NCBI GenBank assembly: GCA_030145345.1
Contig: JAQYVT010000009.1
Span: 1 to 62,206 of the forward strand
DNA length: 62,206 nt
Source: Desulfobacterales bacterium
GTDB taxonomy: Bacteria > Desulfobacterota > Desulfobacteria > Desulfobacterales > UBA11574
Direction: 5' to 3'
The notes under the pieces are model-generated. The model was given only the letters and a program-made list of their open reading frames with translations. It was not told the origin of the DNA and did no database searches. Every line of letters begins with the position of its first letter. Position 1 is the first letter of the stretch. The position numbers and the translations under genes are program-made. Below are positions 51,480 through 60,841 of this stretch, in pieces.

Positions 51480-51713
51480 AAGCGATTTAACCCTACCCAA
51501 AAGGGATTTGTAATTCTTTCCTTCAGGATATAGCGCAAGTTGTGTGCCCAATCAAAATTAATTTTAAAGCGTAGAATTTAACATTCATAAATATCAACCG
51601 TTTTTTAGCAAAACAAAAATTACTGATGCTAAGATTTTTTAAAAAATTACATCCATTATTTTGCAAGTTTGCCTGAAGACCCCGTTTCGCCCTTGTCGGG
51701 AGTAGGGTGCGTT

Positions 51714-52961
51714 TTATTTTTCCATGGCCGACGCAAGAACACAGTGCAACAGGACATTGGTACCGGCCTCACAGTCTTCCCATTTGGTGTTTTCCGATTC
51801 AACATGGCTTTGCCCCCCGATACTGGGTGCAAAAATCATTGCGGTAGGCGCGATATCGGACAGATACGCCGCGTCATGACCGGCACCGCTGACCATCTCG
51901 AGCGCGGGATACCCCAGTTTCCGGGATACATCGATAATTTTATCGCACAAGCTTTTACTAAAAGCGGACCGGCTTAAATTCATACTCTCTTTTATCTCCA
52001 AAGCGCATTTTCGCTTTTCGGCAATTTCTTTAAATTCAGCCTTTAACTTTTCCCATGCCCGCTCAACGAGATCCTCTTCCCAACAGCGAAGGTCGACACT
52101 AAAATGAACGTTATCCGGAATAACATTAACGGCGTTGGGGAGATTATGAATTTCTCCTACGGTCCCAACCATTCCCCGGCCCATTCTGGATGGAAGTTCG
52201 TTTACGTTAAGAATCATCTCTGCGGCGGCGCACAGCGCATCGCTTCTGGCCTGCATAGGCGTCGTTCCGGCATGGTTGGCTAGACCTTTTAGAAAAACAT
52301 TTTTCCAGAGAACACCGACAATGCCCCGAGGCACCCCGATCACTTTTCCGCTATTTTCGAGAACCGGGCCCTGTTCAATGTGATATTCGAAATAGGCATG
52401 TAACGGAAATCTTTTGGCCGCAACCGCCCCATTATAGCCGATCCTTTTGAGTTCGTCGAAAAATCTTTTCCCCCGGCTATCCGTTTGATTATAGATCGTT
52501 TTTTTATCCAGCCTGCCCGCCCAGACGCCTGAGCCGGCCATCGCCGGATGAAAGCGGCACCCTTCTTCGTTGGTCCAGTTGACAATGATAATGGGTCTCT
52601 CGGTGACCACATTTTTTTCAGTAAGGGTTCGCAACACTTCGAGTGTGCCCAAAACACCCAATGCGCCGTCAAACCGCCCTCCTTTGGGCGCCGAATCCAG
52701 ATGGGAACCACTCAGAACCGGCGGCAATGTGTTATTCTTACCGGATCTTTTTCCGAATATATTGCCCATGTCGTCAACGGTAACTTCCAGATGGATGTCT
52801 TCAAGCCAGGCGACGAATATATCTCTGGCCGCTTTATCCTCGTCCGATAAGGCCAAACGATGAACACCGCCGGCCGGAGTCGCACCGATGGTTGCCATTT
52901 TCTCCCATGCATTTCGAAGACGATCGGCATTCACCTTGAGGTCCGATATATGTTTCATCAT
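51714..52961 (-). CDS. M20-family amidase/carbamoylase (hydantoinase/AllC type)
   Basis: Zinc-dependent hydrolase of 415 aa in the group of N-carbamoyl-L-amino-acid hydrolase, beta-ureidopropionase and allantoate amidohydrolase. Zinc-site motifs are VLSGSHLDSAPKGGRFDGALGVL, NWTNEEGCRF and EYHIEQGPVLE. The substrate-binding GRMGRGMVGTVGEIH, NVIPDNVHFSVDLR and GAGHDAAYLS are also in place. It is the last gene of the operon, downstream of the TRAP permease. N-carbamoyl amino acids such as N-carbamoyl-beta-alanine are likely substrates given the aminotransferase upstream, but this is inference. Confidence 0.85.
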   Translation of the reverse strand: MMKHISDLKVNADRLRNAWEKMATIGATPAGGVHRLALSDEDKAARDIFVAWLEDIHLEVTVDDMGNIFGKRSGKNNTLPPVLSGSHLDSAPKGGRFDGALGVLGTLEVLRTLTEKNVVTERPIIIVNWTNEEGCRFHPAMAGSGVWAGRLDKKTIYNQTDSRGKRFFDELKRIGYNGAVAAKRFPLHAYFEYHIEQGPVLENSGKVIGVPRGIVGVLWKNVFLKGLANHAGTTPMQARSDALCAAAEMILNVNELPSRMGRGMVGTVGEIHNLPNAVNVIPDNVHFSVDLRCWEEDLVERAWEKLKAEFKEIAEKRKCALEIKESMNLSRSAFSKSLCDKIIDVSRKLGYPALEMVSGAGHDAAYLSDIAPTAMIFAPSIGGQSHVESENTKWEDCEAGTNVLLHCVLASAMEK

Positions 52962-52995
52962 ACTCTAATCCGCTGTCATAGTTTCGCTATTGTGT

Positions 52996-54264
52996 TCATA
53001 GAAGTAGTTTGGGCAAATAAAGGATTATAGCGGGAAAGGCCGCGAACAAAACAACCCAAAATAATATAACGATGATAAACGGTATCACCGAAAGCGCGAT
53101 TTCTTCGAACTTCACTTCGGTCAATTTCATCGCCACAAAAAGATTCACACCAAAAGGCGGTGTCAGGAATCCGGCCTCGCAACAAATTACAAACAGGATG
53201 CCGAGCTGAAAGGGATGTATACCCAACTTGGTTGTAACCGGCAGAAAAATCGGTGTCAGCACGACAACCATAGCAATGGTATCGGCTACAAATCCGGCGG
53301 CAAAGAGAAATAACGCAATCAGAAGAAGGATCACAAACGGGTTTGAAGAAAAACCGGTCAGAAAATCGCCGACCGTCTGGGGCACCCGATACAGGGTAAT
53401 CAGTCGCGAAAAAGTCATGGATACACCGACCAAAACCGTAACCGTTCCGGCCATGGCCGAAGTACGGATCAATGCATCGATCAGCATCCTTACCGTGAGT
53501 CTGCGTGTAACAAAAAATCCGACAAAAATAGCATAAAGCGCCCCGATTTCAGCTGCTTCGGTCGGCGTAAAAACACCTCCGTAAATGCCCCCAAGAATGA
53601 TGACCGGCGTCATCAGCGCCCATTTTGCACGCCAGATGGCAATCATCAATTCCTTGGGAGAAAATTTTTCCCCGGTCCTTTGAAAGCCTTTCTTCTTGGC
53701 GATAAGTGAAGCCGTGATGATAAATGAAAACGTGAGAATAAACCCCGGGATGAATCCCGCCATGAAGAGTCCCGCAATCGACGTATTGGCGATTACTCCG
53801 TAAATAATCAACGGGTTGCTTGGCGGGATAAGGATTCCGAGGGTTCCGCCGGTGGCGGCGACACCCGAAGAAAAACCTCTGGAATAGCCCATCCCGATCA
53901 TAGCGGGGATCATCAAACTCCCGATAGCTGCCGTTGTTGCAGGCCCGGAGCCACTGAGTGAAGAAAATATCATGCAGGCCAATATGGTCACAATCGCCAA
54001 TCCCCCGGTAATGTTTCCGACCATTTTGTGGGCGACATCAATGATACCCTCTGTGATTCCCGCCGGCTCCATCAGATAACCTGCAAGGACAAATCCTACA
54101 ATTGCGATCAAAGGGAACTGGTCCATACCGGTAAAAAGGTTTTGCGGGATAAAGGCCATCGGCAGAGGGCCTCCAGCCATGGAAATTATTGTGGCCCACC
54201 CAATGGTAGCCAAGACCGGCATACCGATTAGCATGCAGATGACAAACGTCAGTATGAGTGCCAC
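52996..54264 (-). CDS. dctM: TRAP transporter large permease 2 (DctM type)
   Basis: A 422-aa membrane protein with about twelve helices and DctM signatures: GMPVLATIGWATIISMAGG, SGSGPATTAAIGSLMIPAMIGMGY, GGTLGILIPPSNPLIIYG and FTPTEAAEIGALYA. It starts with GTG behind GAGGAA, 4 nt after the small permease. It belongs to the second TRAP system, which lies inside the catabolic operon. Confidence 0.92.
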   Translation of the reverse strand: MALILTFVICMLIGMPVLATIGWATIISMAGGPLPMAFIPQNLFTGMDQFPLIAIVGFVLAGYLMEPAGITEGIIDVAHKMVGNITGGLAIVTILACMIFSSLSGSGPATTAAIGSLMIPAMIGMGYSRGFSSGVAATGGTLGILIPPSNPLIIYGVIANTSIAGLFMAGFIPGFILTFSFIITASLIAKKKGFQRTGEKFSPKELMIAIWRAKWALMTPVIILGGIYGGVFTPTEAAEIGALYAIFVGFFVTRRLTVRMLIDALIRTSAMAGTVTVLVGVSMTFSRLITLYRVPQTVGDFLTGFSSNPFVILLLIALFLFAAGFVADTIAMVVVLTPIFLPVTTKLGIHPFQLGILFVICCEAGFLTPPFGVNLFVAMKLTEVKFEEIALSVIPFIIVILFWVVLFAAFPAIILYLPKLLL

Positions 54265-54268
54265 TGAA

Positions 54269-54766
54269 TTATTCCTCGTCTAAAAATAAAGGTTTCGAAG
54301 CCTTTAAACGTCGATATGCGAATTGGATAATGCGAAAGCTCGTCAGCAAGCAAGAAAACGGAATGATCAAGTAAATGTAAGCCATATTCCATTGAAGCGA
54401 TGCTGAGAGATGTCTGTACTCAAACATGGTTTTCATCATCGGTATGCTCAAAACAAATACGCAGATAAAAAAAAGGAGCCACCCCGCCTCTGAAATGTAA
54501 GTGATATATTTTCTCACCGCCGGGGGTATAAATCTCATAAAGACCACAATGCGAATATGTTCTCCGCGCTTTACGCCCAGGCTGACGCCGAGATAAACCA
54601 GCCAGATAAACAAAAACCGGCATCCCTCTTCATGCCAGGATACCGATTTTGAAAACACAAACCTGTCAAAGACCTGAACTCCAAGCAGCAGAACCAGGGC
54701 GCTTAGAAACAGGGAGCAGAAAAACTCTTCAAACCAATCATCGATTATTTTTAACATCCGGATCAT
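54269..54766 (-). CDS. dctQ: TRAP transporter small permease 2 (DctQ type)
   Basis: A 165-aa four-helix membrane protein with the DctQ motif WHEEGCRFLFIWLVYLGVSLGVKRGEHIRI. It lies 96 nt downstream of the binding-protein gene and 4 nt upstream of DctM. Confidence 0.88.
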   Translation of the reverse strand: MIRMLKIIDDWFEEFFCSLFLSALVLLLGVQVFDRFVFSKSVSWHEEGCRFLFIWLVYLGVSLGVKRGEHIRIVVFMRFIPPAVRKYITYISEAGWLLFFICVFVLSIPMMKTMFEYRHLSASLQWNMAYIYLIIPFSCLLTSFRIIQFAYRRLKASKPLFLDEE

Positions 54767-54862
54767 GTTGTGAACTCACCTTTCTCGGACTTCGCAAAGA
54801 GCCAACGCAGAATACAAAATACTTTCGCAAAAACATCGCTTTTCCGGCGTGCTTTGAGATTG

Positions 54863-55888
54863 TTACGGATTAACGGTCTTCATCTTTTCTACCAGGTCGA
54901 CGATCTCTTTCCCCTTTTTTTCATCGCCGCCGCCGATTATTTTGTATGCCTCGGGCCAGCTCGCTCGGGCCCTTTTGACCCATTTTGGTTTGTCCTGGGG
55001 CGGACCGAAAACTTCTATGCCGTGTGATTTTAGGAAGTTGATATCCTCTTGGTACATCTTATCCGACAGCCCGCGCTCATAGTACATGGCTTCCTTGCCG
55101 GCCCTGACAACCGCTTCCTGAAAATCCGGAGGCAGACCCTGTAAAAATTTTTCGGAAATAACAATGCACCCGCTGTGAATAATGTATCCGATCATGGTCG
55201 CATACTTTTGGGCTTCATAAAATTTTTTCGAAACCACAATGTTGTAGCTCGCCTCCTGCCCGTCGATAACCCCCTGCTGCAGCGCATTGAATGTTTCGGC
55301 AAACGCCATGGCAACCGGCTCCACACCGAAACTTTTGAATGCGGAAACCATGATTCTATTACGCGGCACGCGGATCCGCAGCCCCTTCAAATCGTCGAGG
55401 GTCTTGACCGGATGTTTGGAATTGGTCAGATGTCTGAAATTAATTTCCAGGATGCTCAACAGTCGAATGCCGGCTTCCTTGACGGACCACTTATTGTTTT
55501 TTTCCCACATGGCATCGGTCACTTTCCTGAACTGCTCGACGCTGTCAAACATATACGGCAGGGTGTAGTAGCCCAGCGACGGCGCAAAGACATTATAATT
55601 GTTGACCGCCGCCAGTGATGCGTGAACCGTTCCCATCTGCATGGAGCGGATCGTCTCTTGTTCATCCCCGAGTTGGCCGCCCGGATAAATATCGACCTTT
55701 ACCTGGCCGCCGGTGTATTTTTCGGTGAGGTCCTTAAACCGTTTGCACGACAGGTAAGCATAATTATCCGTTGCAGGAAAACCGACCCCCAATATGATGG
55801 TATAGGTCTTGGCCGCTGCCGTTGAACCGAAAACAGCGGTCAGCCCAAATACCGTCGCCAATGTAAAAACCCAGAATCGCTTTTTCAT
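54863..55888 (-). CDS. dctP: TRAP transporter substrate-binding protein 2 (DctP type)
   Basis: A 341-aa periplasmic receptor. Signal peptide MKKRFWVFTLATVFGLTAVF... cut near TAAAKTY, then FKDLTEKYTGGQVKVDIYPGGQLGDEQE and LKGLRIRVPRNRIMVSAFKSFG, the DctP core with its conserved Arg, and LQQGVIDGQEA. ATG at 55888 follows GGAGGTGCC. It is 52 nt after the amidohydrolase gene, so transporter and hydrolase share a transcript. Confidence 0.9.
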   Translation of the reverse strand: MKKRFWVFTLATVFGLTAVFGSTAAAKTYTIILGVGFPATDNYAYLSCKRFKDLTEKYTGGQVKVDIYPGGQLGDEQETIRSMQMGTVHASLAAVNNYNVFAPSLGYYTLPYMFDSVEQFRKVTDAMWEKNNKWSVKEAGIRLLSILEINFRHLTNSKHPVKTLDDLKGLRIRVPRNRIMVSAFKSFGVEPVAMAFAETFNALQQGVIDGQEASYNIVVSKKFYEAQKYATMIGYIIHSGCIVISEKFLQGLPPDFQEAVVRAGKEAMYYERGLSDKMYQEDINFLKSHGIEVFGPPQDKPKWVKRARASWPEAYKIIGGGDEKKGKEIVDLVEKMKTVNP

Positions 55889-55940
55889 GGTGGCACCTCC
55901 TTTTCCATGCGGGGAATCCCCGGCATTGAAGTATGAATGG

Positions 55941-57560
55941 TTATCCCCCGTCTTTTTCATAAACACGTCTGCCGCCCAGGTATGTCGCCATCACCTGTAT
56001 ATCCTTGATGCTTTCATGGGGCACGCTCAGGGGATTGTTCGACAGCACGGCAAAGTCCGCCAGTTTGCCGGGCCCAATAATACCTTTATTCTGCTCTTCA
56101 AAGCTGCAGCGGGCTGCATTTACCGTATAGGCTTTGAGTCCTTCGGCCGGCGCAACCCGTTCCTCGGGACCCAGCACTTTGCCGTTTCTGGTCATGCGGT
56201 TTGCCGCACAGTGGATGCTGAACAGCGGGTTCACAGGGGTTACCGGCAGGTCGGAATGAAGGCAGAACGGCAAACCATGCTTTCGGGCCGTATTCAGCGG
56301 ATCGATTCGTTTTGCCCGTTCGGCTCCAAGGAAAATGGATTCATGGCGGTCTCCCCAGTAATAGACATGGTTCACAAAAAAATTGGGAATAATTCCCAGT
56401 TGGGCCATCCGCAGGATCTGCGGTTCGGTTGCCAGCTGGCTGTGGATGATCATGTGGCGATTGGCTCTGACCGAATGATGCGCCTGGGCCGCTTCAAAGG
56501 CCTGAAGTACAGATTCAATGGCTCGATCGCCATTGGCATGGATCGCAATTTGAAGACCGTCTTCGTTGTATTCTTTGACGCGCCGGTTCAATTCTTCCTG
56601 GGCAATGAGCAACTCGCCGGAGATATCCGGGCGGTCTCGGTACGGTTCATTCAGTGCCGCGGTAAACGCCTGGATAGATCCGTCTTGAAAGAGTTTAAGG
56701 GAACCGACTTTCAGCAAATCAGACCCGAACCCCCTGCCGATACCCAGCTTGAGCAGTTTACGATAAATTTCTTCGATCAGGGTCAAGTAGACCCTGATGT
56801 TCAGTTCGCCCTCGTTGTGCATGCGCCAGTAGGTCTCCAGAACCTGCGGGCCGTGCCTGAAATATCCGATGGCCCCATCGTGGGTACTGGTTATACCGAA
56901 CCGGTGATAATACCCGGTTGCCGTTTTAAAAGCGTCTCGAAGCTCGGATACCGTATACGGAGGAATATGGGACATGACCAAAGCCAGAGCGCCTTCTTCC
57001 TTCAGAAGCCCGGTCGGAACTCCGTTATGGTCTTTGTCGATTTCTCCCCCCTCCGGCTGCGGGGTGTGAGCGTCGATACCGGAAACGGCCATGGCTTTTG
57101 AGTTGACATAAGCCAGATGGCCCGATGTATGGGAAACAAAAACCGGGTGGTCCGGAGCGGCTTCATCCAGGTCTTGAACCGTCAGGTGTCGCTTTTCGGC
57201 GATAAGGGTGTCGTCATATCCCCACCCCTTGATCCATTTGTCCGGCTCTGCCCTATCGGCCATCTCTGCGATGCGGCGCTTGATATCATCAATATTCTGG
57301 TTCGGCGGCGTCTTGCAGTCGGCCTGCAAAAGGGTCATGGCATAGAGCGAAAGGTGGCTGTGGGTTTCGATAAAACCCGGAACCACCGTCCGGCCCTCAA
57401 GATCCACCGCTTTGGTATGGGTGCCGGCCAGCTGCCGGATCTGGTCATCGGACCCTACGGCCCGGAACCGATCGCCGACGACCGCAAAGGCTGAGGCATC
57501 CGGTTTTTCAGGACTCATGGTCACGATTCGACCGTTGAAAAAAATAAAATCTGCAGGCAT
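55941..57560 (-). CDS. Amidohydrolase family 3 (YtcJ-like)
   Basis: A 539-aa metal-dependent hydrolase of the urease superfamily. It has the N-terminal beta-sandwich strand ADFIFFNGRIVTMSPEK, VVPGFIETHSHLS (metal-binding His pair), IHANGDRAIESVLQAFE, HSQLA and a final HSDLPVTPVNPLFSIH, then the closing strand GKLADFAVLSNNPL. YtcJ-type enzymes cleave cyclic or N-acyl amide bonds; the exact substrate is unknown. Ribosome site AAAAGGAGAG. It sits between the aminotransferase and the transporter genes. Confidence 0.85.
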   Translation of the reverse strand: MPADFIFFNGRIVTMSPEKPDASAFAVVGDRFRAVGSDDQIRQLAGTHTKAVDLEGRTVVPGFIETHSHLSLYAMTLLQADCKTPPNQNIDDIKRRIAEMADRAEPDKWIKGWGYDDTLIAEKRHLTVQDLDEAAPDHPVFVSHTSGHLAYVNSKAMAVSGIDAHTPQPEGGEIDKDHNGVPTGLLKEEGALALVMSHIPPYTVSELRDAFKTATGYYHRFGITSTHDGAIGYFRHGPQVLETYWRMHNEGELNIRVYLTLIEEIYRKLLKLGIGRGFGSDLLKVGSLKLFQDGSIQAFTAALNEPYRDRPDISGELLIAQEELNRRVKEYNEDGLQIAIHANGDRAIESVLQAFEAAQAHHSVRANRHMIIHSQLATEPQILRMAQLGIIPNFFVNHVYYWGDRHESIFLGAERAKRIDPLNTARKHGLPFCLHSDLPVTPVNPLFSIHCAANRMTRNGKVLGPEERVAPAEGLKAYTVNAARCSFEEQNKGIIGPGKLADFAVLSNNPLSVPHESIKDIQVMATYLGGRRVYEKDGG

Positions 57561-57631
57561 ATGAATCTCTCCTTTTGGGGCATCCTTATTCCGTCTTTGC
57601 AGACAGCCCCGAAAATTTAAACCCGATACAA

Positions 57632-59002
57632 TCAGTTGTCTACATACGCATCGGCGACCGTTAGCGCCTTGTCCATGATGGCAATGCCTTCATCGATTTC
57701 ATCTTTTTTAATTATCAGCGGCGGGGCCATTGCAATCACGTTCCCCGGGTTGGCGACGATCGCCATCATTCCCAGCTCGGCAAGCTTTTTGGCGACCTCG
57801 AGTTTGGGGTTCATACCCGGTCGAATTCGGGCTGCCACCGGTATAATCGGCTCGCGAGTTTTTCTGTTTTTGACCAGATCCAGACCTACGAACAGTCCCA
57901 GACCGCGAACATCGCCGACACAAGGATGCTTCTCCTTGAGTTCCAATGCCTTCTCCAGGAGGTAGGCGCCCATCTTGGCAGATTTTTCGATAAGGTTGTC
58001 TTCCTGGTAAATCGGAATTACGGCAAGCGCCGCTGCACAGGCAAGTGCATGTCCCGCATAGGTCGCTCCATGGGCAAAAAAATGTTCTTTGAAATGGTCG
58101 CCGATATGCTTTCGGACAATGGTGACCCCCAAAGGCACGTATCCGCAGGAAAGTCCTTTGGCCATGGTAAGTATGTCGGGCACAACATTCCAGTGATCCA
58201 ATGCAAACCATTTGCCGGTCCGCCCGAATCCGCTCATCACCTCATCGGCAATCATCAGGACTCCCCACTTGTCGCAAACTTTCCTGAGTTCCGGAAAATA
58301 TTCGGGCGGCGGTACAATAATGCCGTTGGCTCCGGTGACCGGCTCGAAAATGATCCCGGCCACCTTTTCATCTCCCCCCTCAAGCTCAATCACCTCATCG
58401 ATATACGTTACACAGCGAAGTTCGCATTGGGGATAGGTCTGTCCAAACATGCAGCGATAGCAATACGGCTGGGGCACAGTGATGAAATCGGTTCCCCCGA
58501 GCACCTGGGCCCAACCCCGGGCATCTCCGGCGGACAGCGTCATGGAGGTTGCCGTCCCGCCATGGTAGCTCCGATATCGAGCGAGAATTTTCCGACGGCC
58601 GGTAAACTGATGACAAATTTTTATTGCCGCTTCATTGGCCTCGGTTCCGCCCAGAGAAATAAATGAACGCGAAAGATCTCCCGGGGTGATCTCCGCAAGC
58701 ATTCTAGCCAGTAGCGCTCTCGGTGTTGTCGAGAATGTCGGTGCGAAGGATGTCAGCGTCTTGGCCTGCTCGCAGATCGCGGCCACCACCCGTTCCTCCT
58801 GGTGACCGATGCTGTGGCTGACAAAACAGGAACTGAAATCGAGCCGCTCTCTGCCGTCCTCCGTGGTAAATCGGATGCCTTTGGCCGATGTCACTCGCAA
58901 CGGCGACTGGGAAGGTTGAAAACACCATGAATGAAAAATATTTTCAACTTCATACCGGTCCAGATCATCTTTTGAATGCGGCATTGACTTAAGATCAATC
59001 AT
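57632..59002 (-). CDS. Class III aminotransferase
   Basis: PLP-dependent omega-aminotransferase of 456 aa. The fold-type I motifs are SLGGTEANEAAIKICHQF, YRSYHGGTATSMTLSAGD, LMIADEVMSGFGRTGKWFA, and the PLP lysine in ILTMAKGLSCGYVPLG, followed by HGATYAGHALACAAALA. Relatives use beta-alanine, taurine, 4-aminobutyrate or diamines with pyruvate or 2-oxoglutarate. The hydrolases in the same operon suggest that it deaminates the amine they release. A cysteine-rich segment PYCYRCMFGQTYPQCELRC is unusual. Ribosome site AAAGGAGG. Confidence 0.9.
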   Translation of the reverse strand: MIDLKSMPHSKDDLDRYEVENIFHSWCFQPSQSPLRVTSAKGIRFTTEDGRERLDFSSCFVSHSIGHQEERVVAAICEQAKTLTSFAPTFSTTPRALLARMLAEITPGDLSRSFISLGGTEANEAAIKICHQFTGRRKILARYRSYHGGTATSMTLSAGDARGWAQVLGGTDFITVPQPYCYRCMFGQTYPQCELRCVTYIDEVIELEGGDEKVAGIIFEPVTGANGIIVPPPEYFPELRKVCDKWGVLMIADEVMSGFGRTGKWFALDHWNVVPDILTMAKGLSCGYVPLGVTIVRKHIGDHFKEHFFAHGATYAGHALACAAALAVIPIYQEDNLIEKSAKMGAYLLEKALELKEKHPCVGDVRGLGLFVGLDLVKNRKTREPIIPVAARIRPGMNPKLEVAKKLAELGMMAIVANPGNVIAMAPPLIIKKDEIDEGIAIMDKALTVADAYVDN

Positions 59003-59089
59003 TGAAAAACCTCCTTTAACGAATAAACTTTATTCCGGTTTATGATAAACTCCGGCAAACCATGCCGAATAAATCCGCCCGACTCTGTA

Positions 59090-60775
59090 TCAGGCAACCT
59101 TATTGACTCTTTTGAAGGCCTGATACATCCAGTACCCTCCAGAAATATTTTTTGCCTTGTAGCCGTGATGTTGCAGTATTCGGGTCGCATAATAGGATCG
59201 TTCGCCCTCGATACAATAGACCCATATTTCCCGTTCTTTTGGGAGTTCCGGAAATCGTTCTCGAAGCAGTTTGTTTAGAAAAATGTTCACCGCTCCATTT
59301 ACGTGACCCTGGGCAAATGCGTCCGGATGACGCACATCCAGGATAACGGCATCGGATTTTTCCAGGTTCTCCCAATGAACCACTGAGAAATATCCCTTAA
59401 ACACGTTACCGGCGGCCATACCCGCCAGGTTGATCGGATCCTTGGGGGTGCTGTACTGAGGAGAGTAACACAGTTCTGCTTCTTCTAAATCGAATATCGT
59501 CCCGTTTTTCTGAATGAGCGTTGAAATCACATCGATTCGTTTTTCGACCCCGCTTTGGCCAACCGCCTGGGCACCGAGAATTCGCCCGTCTTGGGTCGAA
59601 AAAACAAGCTTGATATGAATCGGGGCCGTTTCAGGGTAGTAAAGGGGGTGTGACGGCGGGTGGAGATAAATTTTTTCGTAATCTGAAAATTCGTTTTCAG
59701 GGCCCAATTTGCGGATAAATTTTTCGGTTGCTCCGGTCATTGCAACCGTAAGCCCCAGCACGCCACAGACCGCCGTCGCCTGCGCGCCCCTGAACTCCGG
59801 GGACGACGGGCCACGGCCCAAAATGGCCTCGGCCGCAATGCGGCCCTGTTTATTGGCCAAACCGGCCAGGGGAACCAAACGCTGAACCCCGAAAATGAAG
59901 TCTTTTACCTGGACCGCATCTCCCACGGCCCAGATATGCACATCGCTGGTCCGCATATGATCATCAACGAGAATTCCACCCAACTCACCGATGTCAAGCC
60001 CTGCTTTTTGAGCCAGCGCGACCTCCGGCCGCACGCCCATGGATAGGACAACCAAATCTGCGGACACCGATGTACCGGATTTTGTATTTACGGATATCTT
60101 GTCTTTCGGCAACGGTTCAAAACCACATACCCGGCTTCCAAGATAAAGTGTGATGCCTTGCGCTTCGAGATGTTCCTGAACAAATGCGGCCATTTCAGGA
60201 TCGAGTACCGGCATCAGGTGTTCTTCCATCTCGATAATGGTGACCTGAGCGCCAAGTTTTTTGAGATTTTCGGCCATCTCCAGCCCGATATATCCGCCGC
60301 CCACAATGGCAACGTTTTCGAGAAATCTTTTTTTAACCCACTCGATAATCCTGCGCATATCCGGGATATCCCGGAGGGTAAAAATACCGGGAAGGTTTAT
60401 TCCCTTGAGATTCGGCAGTATCGGTTTGGAACCGGTTGAGAGAACAAGAGCCTCATATGGCTGTCGGTAGGTCTGGCCGGTACTTGTATTTTCGACCTCA
60501 ATTTCCCTGCGGCCGCGATCAATGGACCGAACAAGGCTATTGACGCGAACGTCGATATTAAATAGGTCCTTGAATAATTCCGGCGTGGCCAAAATGAGGT
60601 CATCCTCATGGCCGACCACTTCGCCGATGCGATAGGGAAGACCACAGTTCGCAAATGAAATATAGGGCCCGCGATCGAATACGATAATCTCGGTATCTTC
60701 AGACAATCTTCTCGCCCGGGTTGCGCAGGCCGCACCTCCGGCAACACCTCCGACGATTACCAGCCGTTTTTTCAT
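59090..60775 (-). CDS. CoA-disulfide reductase with C-terminal rhodanese domain
   Basis: FAD- and NAD(P)H-dependent pyridine-nucleotide disulfide oxidoreductase of 561 aa. The N-terminal FAD motif is VIVGGVAGGAACATRAR. The single catalytic cysteine is Cys44 (SFANCGLPYRIGE), as in CoA-disulfide reductases and Npsr-type polysulfide reductases. A second nucleotide site VAIVGGGYIGLEMAENL and a dimerisation domain follow. A rhodanese domain ends the protein, with Cys521 in VYCIEGERSY. The fusion is known for CoA persulfide/polysulfide reductases of sulfur metabolism. It lies 66 nt after the selenoprotein gene. Confidence 0.9.
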   Translation of the reverse strand: MKKRLVIVGGVAGGAACATRARRLSEDTEIIVFDRGPYISFANCGLPYRIGEVVGHEDDLILATPELFKDLFNIDVRVNSLVRSIDRGRREIEVENTSTGQTYRQPYEALVLSTGSKPILPNLKGINLPGIFTLRDIPDMRRIIEWVKKRFLENVAIVGGGYIGLEMAENLKKLGAQVTIIEMEEHLMPVLDPEMAAFVQEHLEAQGITLYLGSRVCGFEPLPKDKISVNTKSGTSVSADLVVLSMGVRPEVALAQKAGLDIGELGGILVDDHMRTSDVHIWAVGDAVQVKDFIFGVQRLVPLAGLANKQGRIAAEAILGRGPSSPEFRGAQATAVCGVLGLTVAMTGATEKFIRKLGPENEFSDYEKIYLHPPSHPLYYPETAPIHIKLVFSTQDGRILGAQAVGQSGVEKRIDVISTLIQKNGTIFDLEEAELCYSPQYSTPKDPINLAGMAAGNVFKGYFSVVHWENLEKSDAVILDVRHPDAFAQGHVNGAVNIFLNKLLRERFPELPKEREIWVYCIEGERSYYATRILQHHGYKAKNISGGYWMYQAFKRVNKVA

Positions 60776-60841
60776 CCTTCTCTCTTAAAATTTAAAATAT
60801 CCATAAGTTTAAAATCTCTGTCCGCAAGATGAACTGCAGAC

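Noticed and set aside
55809-57101. 430-aa plus-strand frame opposite the amidohydrolase
   Set aside because: Antisense to a gene with clear family motifs; no domain of its own.
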